From assembly GCF_008107625.1 (NCBI RefSeq), contig NZ_SDKK01000001.1, positions 307,857 to 371,856 of the forward strand: 64,000 nt of DNA. The letters are read 5' to 3'. Made by a program: the position numbers and the translations under genes. This document shows, piece by piece, positions 38,743 through 48,284 of the stretch (position 1 is its first letter; each line of letters starts with the position of its first letter). This DNA comes from Zoogloea oleivorans (GTDB taxonomy: Bacteria; Pseudomonadota; Gammaproteobacteria; Burkholderiales; Rhodocyclaceae). The notes under the pieces are model-generated. The model did no database searches. It saw only the letters and a list, made by a program, of their open reading frames with translations, and was not told the origin of the DNA.

Positions 38743-39285
38743 TTAGTGCGATGGAGCCACCGGTTTGGCGGCGGGCTGCCGCGTGGCGAGCCCGGGTGTG
38801 ACCGGTTGCCAGACGACCGGCAGGGCCAGGCCGGTGCTGTGGGCGAGGTAAAAGTTGCCGTAACGGAAGTCGTCGGTGACTTCGCGCCCCAGCCAGGGCG
38901 GACGGGGGTGTGCGGTGTTTTCGTGGGGCAGCTCGATTTCGGCGATCACGAGCCCGGCGTGCTTGCCTTCGAAGACATCGACCTCGAAGGTGTGCCCGGC
39001 CACATCAAGGAGGTAGCGGGTTTTCCGGACGATGCGTTCGCCGCAGTAGAGGGCCAGCATCCGGTGGGCGTCATCGAGGGGAATGCGGTATTCGAATTCG
39101 TCGCGGCTGATGCCGAGCTTGGGACCCTTGAGGGTAAGGTAGGCACGATCGGCGCGAATCCGGACGCGGGTGGTCATGGCGCCGGGCTCCTTGGCGACGT
39201 AGCCCTGCACAATCCGCTCGCCGGTTCGCCCATCCAGAAAACGTGTTTCCGTGATGAGGAACTTCCGCTCGATCTCCGTCGCCAT
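38743..39285 (-). CDS. CYTH-domain phosphatase-like protein
   Basis: A 180-residue protein that begins with the signature ATEIERKFLI. The alternating basic and acidic residues of the triphosphate tunnel fold are seen in TRVRIRADRAYLTLKG, RKTRYLLDV, FEVDVFEG and VIAEIELP. Bacterial single-domain CYTH proteins are usually inorganic triphosphatases. The last 35 residues are Pro/Ala-rich and atypical. The start at 39285 is set by the family N-terminus. Confidence 0.9.
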   Translation of the reverse strand: MATEIERKFLITETRFLDGRTGERIVQGYVAKEPGAMTTRVRIRADRAYLTLKGPKLGISRDEFEYRIPLDDAHRMLALYCGERIVRKTRYLLDVAGHTFEVDVFEGKHAGLVIAEIELPHENTAHPRPPWLGREVTDDFRYGNFYLAHSTGLALPVVWQPVTPGLATRQPAAKPVAPSH

Positions 39286-39306
39286 GATTGTTTTTTTCAG
39301 CGAATT

Positions 39307-39339
39307 CGAAGGCGGCATTTTAGCAAAATGCCGCCTTCG
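39307..39339 (-). terminator. Perfect 15-bp hairpin below PEP-CTERM gene
   Basis: CGAAGGCGGCATTTT and its exact reverse complement flank the loop AGC. It lies 27 bp past the PEP-CTERM gene stop and 22 bp above the CYTH gene start. There is no long U-run after the stem, so it may be a factor-aided terminator or an mRNA 3'-end stabiliser. Confidence 0.55.
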
Positions 39340-39365
39340 GGATGATTACGGTCAACCACACTTGC

Positions 39366-40067
39366 TCAAGGCTTGTTTCTGCGCAGACGCGCAGCCGAGA
39401 GAAGCAGACCGCCCAGGCCGAGGGCCAGGGTGCCGGGTTCCGGAACGCTTTGCGGGGCGTCGAGACGCACGGCATCGATACCCAGTCGGGAGCTGCCCAC
39501 GTAGTCGTTGACATCGACGACGCCGAACACCAGCTTCACGCTGCCCGTGCTGCTGAAGGCGTAGCTGAAATGCTGGCCGGTGGCGCCGCCGGCCACGTCG
39601 CCAAGTACGGTCAGCACGTCGTCGATGAGCACGAAAGCGTAGTCATTCATGCCGCTGAGCGGGTCTTCGTTCGAGGCAAAGGTCCAGTCGAAGGAGAGGC
39701 TGTCACCCGCCTGAACGGTGAGCGTCTGCCGGAGGGCCGAGCCTTCGAAGGCCCAGGTGCCGGCGGCCGGGTCCGGGTCGAGGGCACCCAGCGCCAGACC
39801 GGCAAAGTCTTCAAGCCCGCCGGGCATGCCGACGGGGGCCGCGGCGCTGCCGGAAACGTTGAAGGCGGCGTTGGCGGCCGGGGCGTCGTCCGCATCCAGG
39901 GAGGCGGTGGTGAGCACCGCCGCACCGGCCGATACGGCCACGTCGCCAAGGGCGCTCCAGCCGTTGAGGCCGGCGCTGAAGTCACCGTTGAGCAGGCCGG
40001 CGTGGGCCGGTGCGCTGGTCAGGGCGCCTACCAGGAGGGTGGCGGAGAGGGATTTGATCAGTTTCAT
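39366..40067 (-). CDS. PEP-CTERM sorting-domain surface protein
   Basis: A 233-residue exported protein with a signal peptide at residues 1-23 (SAPAHA cleavage) and a C-terminal sorting signal: VPEPGT near residue 208, a hydrophobic helix, and an Arg-rich end (ARLRRNKP). Such tails are cut by an exosortase, which is not in this window. The middle part is rich in Ala, Asp, Gly and Ser and resembles a lectin/NF-type beta-sandwich with no named family. It follows the ExeM-like nuclease by 22 bp on the same strand, so the two are probably co-transcribed. Confidence 0.88.
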   Translation of the reverse strand: MKLIKSLSATLLVGALTSAPAHAGLLNGDFSAGLNGWSALGDVAVSAGAAVLTTASLDADDAPAANAAFNVSGSAAAPVGMPGGLEDFAGLALGALDPDPAAGTWAFEGSALRQTLTVQAGDSLSFDWTFASNEDPLSGMNDYAFVLIDDVLTVLGDVAGGATGQHFSYAFSSTGSVKLVFGVVDVNDYVGSSRLGIDAVRLDAPQSVPEPGTLALGLGGLLLSAARLRRNKP

Positions 40068-40089
40068 GGTTGGATTCCTTGCTGGCAAC

Positions 40090-43000
40090 TCAGGGGGCGA
40101 CGATGAAGTCGCGGCCGGCGTTGAGGGTGTTGGTGGCGACGTTCTTGAGCAGCACGATGGGGCGGGCGATGGCCGGGCCGGCGGTGCCGTCCGTGTCGAT
40201 CTGCACGCTGGTGCCAAGCGTGGTGGAAACCAGCTTGAGGTAGCCGTCTGCCACCGGGTTGGTGCCGCTGTAGCCGATGCCGAGCAGCAGGGCTTTCAGG
40301 TCGACGCGGTCGGTGCCAGGGGCGAAATCGGTGATGGTGTCGCCGGCTTCGCGCAGGCTGCGATAAACAAAGACGTCTGCCCCGGCGCCGCCGGTCAGGG
40401 TGTCTGCCCCGTCACCACCTGTGATCACATCGTCGCCGGCGGTGCCGGTGAGCGCGTCGCGGCCGGTGCTGCCGTCGAGCTTTTTGAGCAGTTGCAGGCC
40501 GATGATGACCGGGTCGTGGTCCGAGGAACGATACGGCGTGGCCGAGTAAAGGTCGGGCGTGCAGGTGGGGCAGGCGGGCTGCTTGAACTCCAGGTTGTAG
40601 TCGATGAAGTAGGGCTCGTCGGCATTGATGTGCCAGTGGCCTACGCCGGCGACCTGGGTGTTCAGGCTGGCGCTGGTGAGGGCGTGGTCGAGGTAGCCGG
40701 TTTCGCCATCGAAGACGTAGGAATAAGGATTGGCTTCGCGGGTGGCGAGCTGGTTGACCAGGCCGGCGCCGGTCAGGGCGTTGATCGGGTCTTCCTTGCC
40801 GTAGGCGTTCAGGTCGCCGATGACCACCACATCCGTGTCGCCGGCGCTCGTCTTGACCTGTTCGATGAAACCCAGCAACTGGCTGGCCTGCTGGAGGCGA
40901 CGGGCGTTGAAGCAGCCCTGGCCATCGTTCTGGTCGAGATCGCCGCCGGTGGCGTCGGAGCAGCTCTTCGACTTGAAGTGATTGACGACGACCGAGAATT
41001 TTTCACCATTGAGGGCGGCGAAGGTCTGAGCCAGCGGCGGGCGGTTGTTGATCGCCGCGGCGTCGGCCAGGGAGGCGCCCACGCGACTAACCCGCGCCGG
41101 CTTGTAGATCAGGGCCACCTTGATGGCATCGGTGCCGGTGCCGGCGGCAGGATCCGGGACGGCGGCGTAGGTGCCGGCGCCCATTACGGCGTTGAGGCCA
41201 TTGACGAGGTCCTGGATGGCGCTCTGGCTGCCATAACCGTCATTCTCGATTTCCATCAGACCGACCACGTCCGCATCGATGGCCTTCAGGGCGCCGATGA
41301 TCTTGACGCGCTGGCGCTCGAACTCGGCGGCGCTGGTGGCTCCGCGGGCCGTCGGGTAGCCGCCGCCGGCACCGTCGCCATTGAAGTAGTTGAGCACGTT
41401 GAAGCTGGCCACCTTGACGTTGCCACCGACAGCGGCCGGTGCCGTGGTGCGCGGGTGGGCGCGGGTGAAATTGACGGCGATGGTGGGGTGCAGGCGGTAG
41501 TCGATGGTGGCCGGGCTGCTGGCACTGATCGGGCCCTGGTCGAGTACGCCGATGAGTTCACTGCTGACCACGTCGCCACCGCGCACCGTGTTGCCGGCGC
41601 CAATGTAGGGCGTCGGGCTGGGGTTTTGCAGGGTCGAGCCGTCGTCCAGCACCAGCAGGCGGCGCTGGTTTTCGTTGGCGAGGGCGATCGCTTCCGGTGA
41701 GCCGGCCGGGTAGCGGTTGGTGGCCTTCTCGATGCGGCCGCTGGCCGACAGGGTGAGCTGGCCGTAGCGGCCGAGGAAGTAGTTCTGGGCCACCGTCATC
41801 GGGCTGACGATGCGCACCAGCATGCCTTCAAAGCGCTCCAGCTCGCCATTGATGCTTTCCGGCAGGCTGACGTCGACGGGGGAGATCTGCTCGCCGGTGG
41901 CCAGTACGGTGATGCTGTTGGGGGCGGTCAGTTCGGTGAGGCCGTTGAATTCGGCCACGGTGCCCTTTACGGTGATGCGGTTACCGACGACCACGCTGGC
42001 GGGCAGGGCGGCGTTCACGTAGACGAAGAGGCCGTCCGAGGTGGCCGGGTTGTCGTCGCCGTTCGGGTCCTGCAGGTAGAAGCCCTTGAGGTTGGGGAAC
42101 ACGGCGGTGATCACGCCGCCGGTAGTCAGTGTTTCGCCGACGCGCGGGCTGGCGCTGCCCGCACCCTGGATCTCGTAGATCGGTGTGCTTGCTGCCGTGG
42201 CGGCGACGGTGACGTCTACCGTGCAACTGGCGTTCTGGGCTTCGTTGTTGGTGAATTGCACGGTCACCGGGTAGGTGCCGGCAGCAACCGCGCTGCTTAC
42301 CTGCAGGGTCACGCTGGCGCTGCTGCCGTCGGCGCTGGCCTGCGTTACCGGGCCGAGGCTGATACCCGGTACGGAGGCGCTGGTGATGGCGGCGCCATTG
42401 ACGATGCTGTCGCTGTCGATGGCGCTCAGCACGATGTTGCCGGCCGTGCCTTGCTGAACGGCGAGCGGGCTGCAGCTGGGGACGATGGCCGCATTCGCCG
42501 GTGCTCCGGCGCATTGGTTGAGCGGCGCGCTGCCATTGCGGGGCGTCGGCGTGCCGGTGGTGAAGTCGTTACCGTTCTGATCGGTGTCGGCACAGCCGGC
42601 GTTGGTGCGGAACAGGGCCAGGGTGTTGCTGGCGGCCGGCGCTGTGGCCGTGCCTTCCTTGAAGTTGGCGGTGCCGTAGCCCACCAGGTCCACGATCTGG
42701 GCGCTCTGGGTTGGCGAGCAGGGCGTGCTGCTGCCGTTACAGGCCAGGCCGATGGCCACGTTGGCGAGGATCAGCTTGCCGTTGCTGGCCGACAGGTTGG
42801 TGCTGCCGGTGGCGTCGGCCGCGGGCAGAGGGCTGCCACCGGTGGCGCCGGCCAGTCTCACCAGCAGGTACTGGCCGGGTTGCAGCGTGCCGCTGAGTGC
42901 GGTGACGCCGTTGCCGCTGAAGTTGCCCGTGCCGGTGGCGCTGGCGTATTGCAGTGACCAGCTGGCTACGCTGACGGGGGTGCTGCTGCGGTTGAACAGT

Positions 43001-43143
43001 TCCACGTAGTCGGCGTTGTAGAGGTTGCCGCCGCCCCCATAGATCTGGCTGATCACGACGTCGGCGGCGCCGAGGGCGAAGCCGCTGGCGGACAGGAGGC
43101 CGGCAGCGCAGAGCGCTGCCGCGAGGCGATTGGGGCTGGGCAT
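40090..43143 (-). CDS. Extracellular nuclease, ExeM/NucH family
   Basis: A 1017-residue secreted multidomain protein. An N-terminal signal peptide (1-26) is followed by a lamin-tail-like domain (about 27-160), cadherin/Ig-like and OB-like parts (about 200-440), and an endonuclease/exonuclease/phosphatase domain (about 540-860) with VGLMEIENDGYG, VVNHFKSKSC, VVIGDLNAYGKEDP and SSDHDPVIIG. The C-terminus (about 890-1017) has Gly-Asp calcium-binding repeats (TAGDDVITGGDGADTLTGG) typical of type I-secreted proteins. Relatives degrade extracellular DNA in biofilms. Having both a Sec signal and an RTX tail is unusual. Confidence 0.92.
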   Translation of the reverse strand: MPSPNRLAAALCAAGLLSASGFALGAADVVISQIYGGGGNLYNADYVELFNRSSTPVSVASWSLQYASATGTGNFSGNGVTALSGTLQPGQYLLVRLAGATGGSPLPAADATGSTNLSASNGKLILANVAIGLACNGSSTPCSPTQSAQIVDLVGYGTANFKEGTATAPAASNTLALFRTNAGCADTDQNGNDFTTGTPTPRNGSAPLNQCAGAPANAAIVPSCSPLAVQQGTAGNIVLSAIDSDSIVNGAAITSASVPGISLGPVTQASADGSSASVTLQVSSAVAAGTYPVTVQFTNNEAQNASCTVDVTVAATAASTPIYEIQGAGSASPRVGETLTTGGVITAVFPNLKGFYLQDPNGDDNPATSDGLFVYVNAALPASVVVGNRITVKGTVAEFNGLTELTAPNSITVLATGEQISPVDVSLPESINGELERFEGMLVRIVSPMTVAQNYFLGRYGQLTLSASGRIEKATNRYPAGSPEAIALANENQRRLLVLDDGSTLQNPSPTPYIGAGNTVRGGDVVSSELIGVLDQGPISASSPATIDYRLHPTIAVNFTRAHPRTTAPAAVGGNVKVASFNVLNYFNGDGAGGGYPTARGATSAAEFERQRVKIIGALKAIDADVVGLMEIENDGYGSQSAIQDLVNGLNAVMGAGTYAAVPDPAAGTGTDAIKVALIYKPARVSRVGASLADAAAINNRPPLAQTFAALNGEKFSVVVNHFKSKSCSDATGGDLDQNDGQGCFNARRLQQASQLLGFIEQVKTSAGDTDVVVIGDLNAYGKEDPINALTGAGLVNQLATREANPYSYVFDGETGYLDHALTSASLNTQVAGVGHWHINADEPYFIDYNLEFKQPACPTCTPDLYSATPYRSSDHDPVIIGLQLLKKLDGSTGRDALTGTAGDDVITGGDGADTLTGGAGADVFVYRSLREAGDTITDFAPGTDRVDLKALLLGIGYSGTNPVADGYLKLVSTTLGTSVQIDTDGTAGPAIARPIVLLKNVATNTLNAGRDFIVAP

Positions 43144-43372
43144 GGGCGGGTTCCGGAAAAAAGTGGCGAGCCCGAAACTTTAGGGGGCGCTTGCTACATC
43201 CTGCGTGGTGCGGATTCGGCAAGAACTGGTCCGAATGGCGCAGGTGCTGACACGGGAATGCAAAGATTGGCGTCGTGGCCGTGGATTTTCGGGCCTGGCC
43301 CGGTCGTCTGCAACCGGAATGCCTTGATCCTGTTAAATGGCTGTCATGGGCGATGCGTAGCCTCGGGCGGCT

Positions 43373-43801
43373 ATGCCTTTGACCCATTCCTCACGCCTTG
43401 CGCGCGGCTTTACCCTTCTCGAACTGCTGGTCGTGATGACCATCATCGGCCTGCTGGCCGGTTACGTGGGGCCGAAGTTCTTTGCCCACATCGGCAAGTC
43501 CGAGGTGAAGGCCGCGCGGGCGCAGATCGACGGGCTGGAGAAGGCGCTCGATCAGTTCCGCCTCGACATGGGGCGCTATCCGGAGACCGAGGAGGGCCTC
43601 CAGGCCCTGACCGAGCGGCCCGCCGACGCCACTGCCCGCTGGTCGGGTCCGTATCTCAAGAAGGCCGTTCCCGACGACCCCTGGGGCAAGCCCTACCAGT
43701 ACGTCCAGCCCGGCGAGCACGGTGAGTTCGACCTGTTTTCCTTCGGCAAGGATGGCCAGCCCGGCGGTAGCGGTGAGGCTTCCGACATCGTCAACTGGTA
43801 G
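43373..43801 (+). CDS. gspG: Major pseudopilin GspG
   Basis: A 142-residue type II secretion pseudopilin. The prepilin peptidase site and hydrophobic helix RGFTLLELLVVMTIIGLLAG start at about residue 10. The GspG family C-terminal region is clear: GRYPETEEGLQALTERP, DPWGKPYQY and SFGKDGQPGG (calcium-site region). It is the first gene of the operon. The peptidase that cleaves it is not in the window. Confidence 0.94.
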   Translation: MPLTHSSRLARGFTLLELLVVMTIIGLLAGYVGPKFFAHIGKSEVKAARAQIDGLEKALDQFRLDMGRYPETEEGLQALTERPADATARWSGPYLKKAVPDDPWGKPYQYVQPGEHGEFDLFSFGKDGQPGGSGEASDIVNW

Positions 43802-43804
43802 GCC

Positions 43805-44983
43805 GTGCGTTTTCGGGTCCGGGCCCTCGGGGCCACTTCACAGGTGCAGGAGATCGACGTGGATGCCGGCGACGAGGCGGCGGCGCGCAGTCTTGTCAGC
43901 GGGCGTGGCCTGGCCGTGCTGTCGGTCGCGGCGCAGCGTGGCGGGGCGGGGCGGGCTGCCCGTTTTCCGCTGATGCTCTTCAACCAGGAGCTCTTCGCCC
44001 TGCTGCGGGCCGGCATTGCACTGGCCGACGCGCTGGCGGCGCTGGCCGAGAAGGAGGTGCGTCCGCCGGTCCATGCCGTGCTGGCCGCGCTCGGCGCCGG
44101 CTTGCGCGAGGGGCGTACCCTGTCGGCGGTTCTTGAGGCCCAGCCACAGGCCTTTCCGCCGCTTTACGTGGCCACGGTTCGCGCCGCCGAGCGCACCAGC
44201 GATCTCGAACAGGCCCTGTCCCGTTACATCGACTATCAGCGCCAGCTGGAACTGATTCGCGGCAAGCTGATTTCGGCGGCCATCTACCCGGCCTTGCTGT
44301 TGCTGGTGGGCGGGGCCGTGATGGTGTTCTTGCTGGTCTTTGTGGTGCCACGTTTTGCCCAGGTGTTCGAGAGCGTGGGCGGCGAGTTGCCGTGGATGTC
44401 GCGCCTGCTCCTCGACTGGGGCGTGTTGATGCAGGCCCATGGCGCTCTGATCGGTCTGGGGCTGCTGGCGGGGCTGGCCGGCGTGGTGGCCGTTGTGGGC
44501 CGGCCGCAAACGCGGGCGGCGGCGCTGCGCCTGGCCTGGCGTCTGCCGCGTATCGGCGAGCGCCTGCGGGTCTTTGAGCTGGCGCGTTTTTACCGCACCC
44601 TCGGCATGTTGCTGCGCGGGGGCATTCCCGCCGTGGCGGCGATGGGCATGGTCGAGGGCCTGCTGTCGCCGGCACTGCGCCCGGGCCTCGAGCGGACGAT
44701 TGCCGGAGTGCGCGAAGGGCAGGGTTTTGCGGCCACCCTTCAGGCTCACGGACTCGCCACGCCGGTGGCCCTGCGCATGCTGGCGGTGGGCGAGCGGGCT
44801 GGCAACCTTGGTGAAATGCTCGAACGCGCCGCCGAGTTCCACGAAGAAGAGAGCGCCCGCTGGCTCGACGTGCTGACCCGCCTGGTCGGGCCCTTGCTGA
44901 TGCTGGTGATTGCCGTGGCGGTGGGGGTGATCCTCGTCATGCTCTACCTGCCGATCTTCCAGGTGGCGGAGAGCATCCAGTGA
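43805..44983 (+). CDS. gspF: Platform protein GspF
   Basis: A 392-residue polytopic inner-membrane protein with two GspF/PilC domains (about 70-195 and 270-390) and three membrane segments. Family motifs include FPPLYVATVRAAERTSDLEQ and GERAGNLGEMLERAAEFHEEE. It begins with GTG four bases after the gspG stop. It overlaps gspE by four bases (GTGA). Confidence 0.93.
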   Translation: MRFRVRALGATSQVQEIDVDAGDEAAARSLVSGRGLAVLSVAAQRGGAGRAARFPLMLFNQELFALLRAGIALADALAALAEKEVRPPVHAVLAALGAGLREGRTLSAVLEAQPQAFPPLYVATVRAAERTSDLEQALSRYIDYQRQLELIRGKLISAAIYPALLLLVGGAVMVFLLVFVVPRFAQVFESVGGELPWMSRLLLDWGVLMQAHGALIGLGLLAGLAGVVAVVGRPQTRAAALRLAWRLPRIGERLRVFELARFYRTLGMLLRGGIPAVAAMGMVEGLLSPALRPGLERTIAGVREGQGFAATLQAHGLATPVALRMLAVGERAGNLGEMLERAAEFHEEESARWLDVLTRLVGPLLMLVIAVAVGVILVMLYLPIFQVAESIQ

Positions 44984-46506
44984 CGCCCATCGCCCACCCC
45001 GAACTCTTCGCCCTGGCACCGGACTTCCAGGCGATTCCCTTCGACATGGCGCTGCGCCGCGAAGTGTTTGCCGGCCGCGCCGCCGATGGCCGCTTGCTGG
45101 TCGCCCTGGCCGATCCCTTCGATGCGGATCTGCTCGACGGCCTTGGTGCCACGCTGGGTGAAGCCTTCATGCTGCGCCTGGCCAGCCGTGACGATCTGGC
45201 GGCCTGCCTGGCGCGTCATGATGAATCACGCCGGGTGGTGTCGGACGTGCTTACCGCTCGCGACGGCGTCGCCCGCGGCGATGAGGGCGAGGATCTGTCC
45301 CTGCGGCGCATCGCCGGTGACGCCAGCCCGGTGGTCAAGCTGGTCAACTCGACTCTCTATGACGCCATCCAGCAGGGCGCCAGCGACATTCACCTGGAGT
45401 GCGTACCCGGCGGGCTGGTCATCAAGTACCGGGTGGACGGCGTGCTGGCGCGGGCTGGCGGCGTGCAGGGCTGCGAGATGGCCGAGCAGGCGATCTCGCG
45501 CCTCAAGGTGATGGCCGAACTCGACATCGCCGAACGCCGGGTGCCCCAGGACGGGCGTTTCAAGGTGCAGGCCGGCGGGCGGGCCATCGACTTCCGGGTG
45601 TCGATCATGCCGAGCATCCACGGCGAGGACGCGGTGCTGCGCATCCTCGACAAGGAACACCTGACCCGCGAGCTGGCCGGTCTGTCGCTGGAAACCCTCG
45701 GCTTCGATACGGCCACCCGCACGCAACTGCGGCGCATGGCCGGCGAGCCCTACGGCATGTTGCTGGTCACCGGCCCAACTGGATCGGGCAAGACCACCAG
45801 CCTGTACGCGGTGCTGTCCGAAACCAATACCGGGCAGGACAAGATCGTCACCATCGAAGACCCGGTCGAGTACCAGCTGCCCGGCGTATTGCAGATTCCG
45901 GTGAACGAGAAGAAGGGTCTCGGCTTTGCGCGCGGCCTGCGTTCCATCCTGCGCCACGACCCGGACAAGATCATGGTCGGCGAGATCCGCGACCCGGAAA
46001 CCGCCGAAATTGCCATCCAGGCCGCGCTCACCGGCCACCTCGTGTTTACCACCGTGCACGCCAACAATGCCTTCGACGTGATCGGCCGCTTCATGCACAT
46101 GGGCATTGACCCCTACAACCTGGTGGCGGCCCTCAACGGTGTGGTGGCCCAGCGCCTGATTCGCGTGAACTGCGCGGCCTGTGCCATCGACGTTACCCCG
46201 GACGCAGCCCTGTTGCACGAGTCCGGTCTGGCTGCGCCGGGGGCGGCGACCGGCTACGTCTTTCGGGCCGGCAGCGGCTGCGGCCAATGTCGTGGCACCG
46301 GCTACCGGGGACGCAAGGCGATTGCCGAGGTGCTGCTGCTCGACGATGAACTGCGCGACCTGATCATCGGCCGTGCGCCGCTGCGCCAGCTGAAGGACGC
46401 CGCCCGCCGGCACGGCTTCGTGAGCCTGCGGGATGCTGGCCTGGCTTTGGTCCGCGATGGCCTCACCACCTTGCAGGAGCTGAACCGTGTCACTTTTGTG
46501 GCCTGA
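44980..46506 (+). CDS. gspE: Secretion ATPase GspE
   Basis: A 508-residue hexameric ATPase that drives pseudopilus assembly. Walker A is GPTGSGKTT (265-273), the Asp box lies near DPVEYQLPGVLQIPVNE, and Walker B is MVGEIRDPETAEIAIQAALTG. The zinc tetracysteine motif C398-x2-C401 and C434-x2-C437 is present, as in GspE/PilB. Start is GTG and overlaps gspF. It overlaps the next gene by 20 bases. Confidence 0.95.
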   Translation: MTPIAHPELFALAPDFQAIPFDMALRREVFAGRAADGRLLVALADPFDADLLDGLGATLGEAFMLRLASRDDLAACLARHDESRRVVSDVLTARDGVARGDEGEDLSLRRIAGDASPVVKLVNSTLYDAIQQGASDIHLECVPGGLVIKYRVDGVLARAGGVQGCEMAEQAISRLKVMAELDIAERRVPQDGRFKVQAGGRAIDFRVSIMPSIHGEDAVLRILDKEHLTRELAGLSLETLGFDTATRTQLRRMAGEPYGMLLVTGPTGSGKTTSLYAVLSETNTGQDKIVTIEDPVEYQLPGVLQIPVNEKKGLGFARGLRSILRHDPDKIMVGEIRDPETAEIAIQAALTGHLVFTTVHANNAFDVIGRFMHMGIDPYNLVAALNGVVAQRLIRVNCAACAIDVTPDAALLHESGLAAPGAATGYVFRAGSGCGQCRGTGYRGRKAIAEVLLLDDELRDLIIGRAPLRQLKDAARRHGFVSLRDAGLALVRDGLTTLQELNRVTFVA

Positions 46507-47191
46507 GCGGATTACCCTGCACATCGCGCCCGACGCCCTGCAACTGCGTCGCGGCGGGGCCGCGCCGGTGAGCGTGGCTGGCGGCTGGGCGGAGAGCCTG
46601 GCGGCCGTGGCGGCGCTGCCACGTTTCGCCCGTGTGCACGTCACCGTGGCCGACCGGCATGCCCGCTACCTGCGCCTGGTCTGGCCGGAGGGCATTCAGC
46701 GGGCCGAGAGGGCGGCCTTTGTTGCGCATCGTTTTGAGACCGTCTTTGGCGCCGGCCCGTGGGTCACGCTGGCTGACCGGGATGCACTCGGCGGGGTTTG
46801 CCTGGCCGCTGCAGTGCCCGGCGCGCTGTTGATGGCGTTGAACGCGTGGGCTGCTGCGCGTCGCCTGCGCATCGCATCGATTGAACCGGCCTTCGTGGCC
46901 GACTACCGGCGCCATTGCCGCCGCTTCAGGGGTGATGGCGCCCTGGCACGCCTGGAGGCCGGGCGGATAACCCTCGGCGTGTGGCATGCCGGTCAGTGGC
47001 GGGCCCTGCGCAGTCAGCCCGTCGGGCAGGCCGATGCCGGCGCCGCTGCCCTTTGTCTGGCGGCCCTGCTGGCGAGCTTGCCGCCGGAGGAGGGGCTGTC
47101 AGGCGGCACCCTCTACCTTGCCGGAGGGCTGCCGGCGCCAGATCTTCTGCCCCCTGGGTGGACCTGCGCCCGCGTGGAGGAGGCACGATGA
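46487..47191 (+). CDS. GspL/PilM-like assembly protein
   Basis: A 234-residue cytosolic protein. Weak sequence features and position suggest an actin-like PilM/GspL cytoplasmic domain that would couple GspE to the membrane parts; no clear ATP-binding motif is visible. It starts inside gspE, and its stop overlaps the following gene by four bases. Relationship to MshI is also possible. Function is inferred from operon order. Confidence 0.6.
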   Translation: MSLLWPERITLHIAPDALQLRRGGAAPVSVAGGWAESLAAVAALPRFARVHVTVADRHARYLRLVWPEGIQRAERAAFVAHRFETVFGAGPWVTLADRDALGGVCLAAAVPGALLMALNAWAAARRLRIASIEPAFVADYRRHCRRFRGDGALARLEAGRITLGVWHAGQWRALRSQPVGQADAGAAALCLAALLASLPPEEGLSGGTLYLAGGLPAPDLLPPGWTCARVEEAR

Positions 47192-47739
47192 GCCCGCGTC
47201 GTGCGCCGGCGCCTCCCGACCTGGATTTTGCCGCTGGCCTGCGCTGTCCGAGTGCCCTCGGCTGGCTGCTGCTGGCCTTCGGCATGATCGCCTCGGCGGG
47301 CGTGCTGCATGAATACGATGTGCTCGAAACCCGCGTTGCCGAGGAGGCGCATGGGCTGGCCCGAGCCCGCCGCCACGTGGAGGGAGGCCGTGTCGCCCAG
47401 GTCCGTCCGCGGATGCCGCTCAAGGAGGCGGAGCTCAAGCCGGCGCTGGCCGTGGCACGGGCGCTCAACCGGGACTGGCCGGTGCTGCTGGCCACCATCG
47501 GCAATGCCGCCGCCGATCCGGGCGTGGCGCTGCTGGATGTCGAACAGGACGGTGCGAAAGAACTGCTCAAGCTGGCCGGCGAGGCCCGCAATCTGCCCGA
47601 GGTGTTTGCTTTCGTGAAGCGCCTGGAGGCCGGCGGTGTGTTGAGTGACGTGCGTCTGTCGGGCTATGCCTTGCGCAACGAGGGGGCGATGCCGGTGGTT
47701 GCCTTCAACGTGCAGGCCCGCTGGGGGGCGTCGCCATGA
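47188..47739 (+). CDS. PilN-like assembly protein
   Basis: A 183-residue bitopic membrane protein: a short cytoplasmic N-terminus, a membrane helix at about 29-48, then a coiled-coil and a ferredoxin-like periplasmic domain, as in PilN or the GspL tail. The motif region LPEVFAFVKRLEAGG and LSGYALRNEGAMPVVAF supports PilN. Coupled by ATGA to the next gene. Confidence 0.6.
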   Translation: MSPRRAPAPPDLDFAAGLRCPSALGWLLLAFGMIASAGVLHEYDVLETRVAEEAHGLARARRHVEGGRVAQVRPRMPLKEAELKPALAVARALNRDWPVLLATIGNAAADPGVALLDVEQDGAKELLKLAGEARNLPEVFAFVKRLEAGGVLSDVRLSGYALRNEGAMPVVAFNVQARWGASP

Positions 47740-48284
47740 AGTGGCTCGTCCGCCTGCGGGCGTCGGGCCTGCGCACTTTTCGCGCCGCCGGCTGGGCGGG
47801 CGTGGTTGGTGTCGCATTGGCCGCTTTTGCGGTGACCTTCGACATGACCGGCAACCGTGCGCTGGAAGACGAGGCCGAAAGCCTCCGCGGACAGAGCCGC
47901 AGCCTCGGCAAGAGTCTGCGCAAACGTGCCGCCCCGGTGCTTTCGGAGCGCGAGCGGCTGGAGGCTTTTCATGCTGGATTCCCTTCTGCCGATGGCCTGC
48001 CCGATCTGCTGTTGCGCCTCCACGGTCATGCCCTGGCGCGCAGCGTGGCGACGGACAAGGCGGACTACCGGGCAGCGGCCATCAGCGGTACGCCGCTCGA
48101 ACAGGTGAGCCTTGAGCTGCCGGTTCGCGGCGCCTATCCGGAAATCCGGAACTGGTTGACGGATGTGCTGGCGGCCATGCCGGAAGTGGCCCTCGACGGC
48201 CTGTCCTTCAAGCGCGCCGACATCGGATCGCCGGACGTGGAGGCGCGGGTGCGTTTCGTGATCTTTCTGCGGCGGCCGGCATGA
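47736..48284 (+). CDS. PilO/GspM-like assembly protein
   Basis: A 182-residue bitopic protein with one membrane helix at about 18-36, a coiled-coil (about 40-75) and a ferredoxin-like domain with the block QVSLELPVRGAYPEIRNWL, which resembles PilO/GspM. In type II systems GspL-GspM dimers link ATPase to pseudopilus; here PilN/PilO-like proteins seem to do so. Confidence 0.6.
   Translation: MKWLVRLRASGLRTFRAAGWAGVVGVALAAFAVTFDMTGNRALEDEAESLRGQSRSLGKSLRKRAAPVLSERERLEAFHAGFPSADGLPDLLLRLHGHALARSVATDKADYRAAAISGTPLEQVSLELPVRGAYPEIRNWLTDVLAAMPEVALDGLSFKRADIGSPDVEARVRFVIFLRRPA

Noticed and set aside
39718..41700. 660-codon plus-strand ORF
   Set aside because: Lies opposite the PEP-CTERM and nuclease genes and has no signal, motif or ribosome site of its own.
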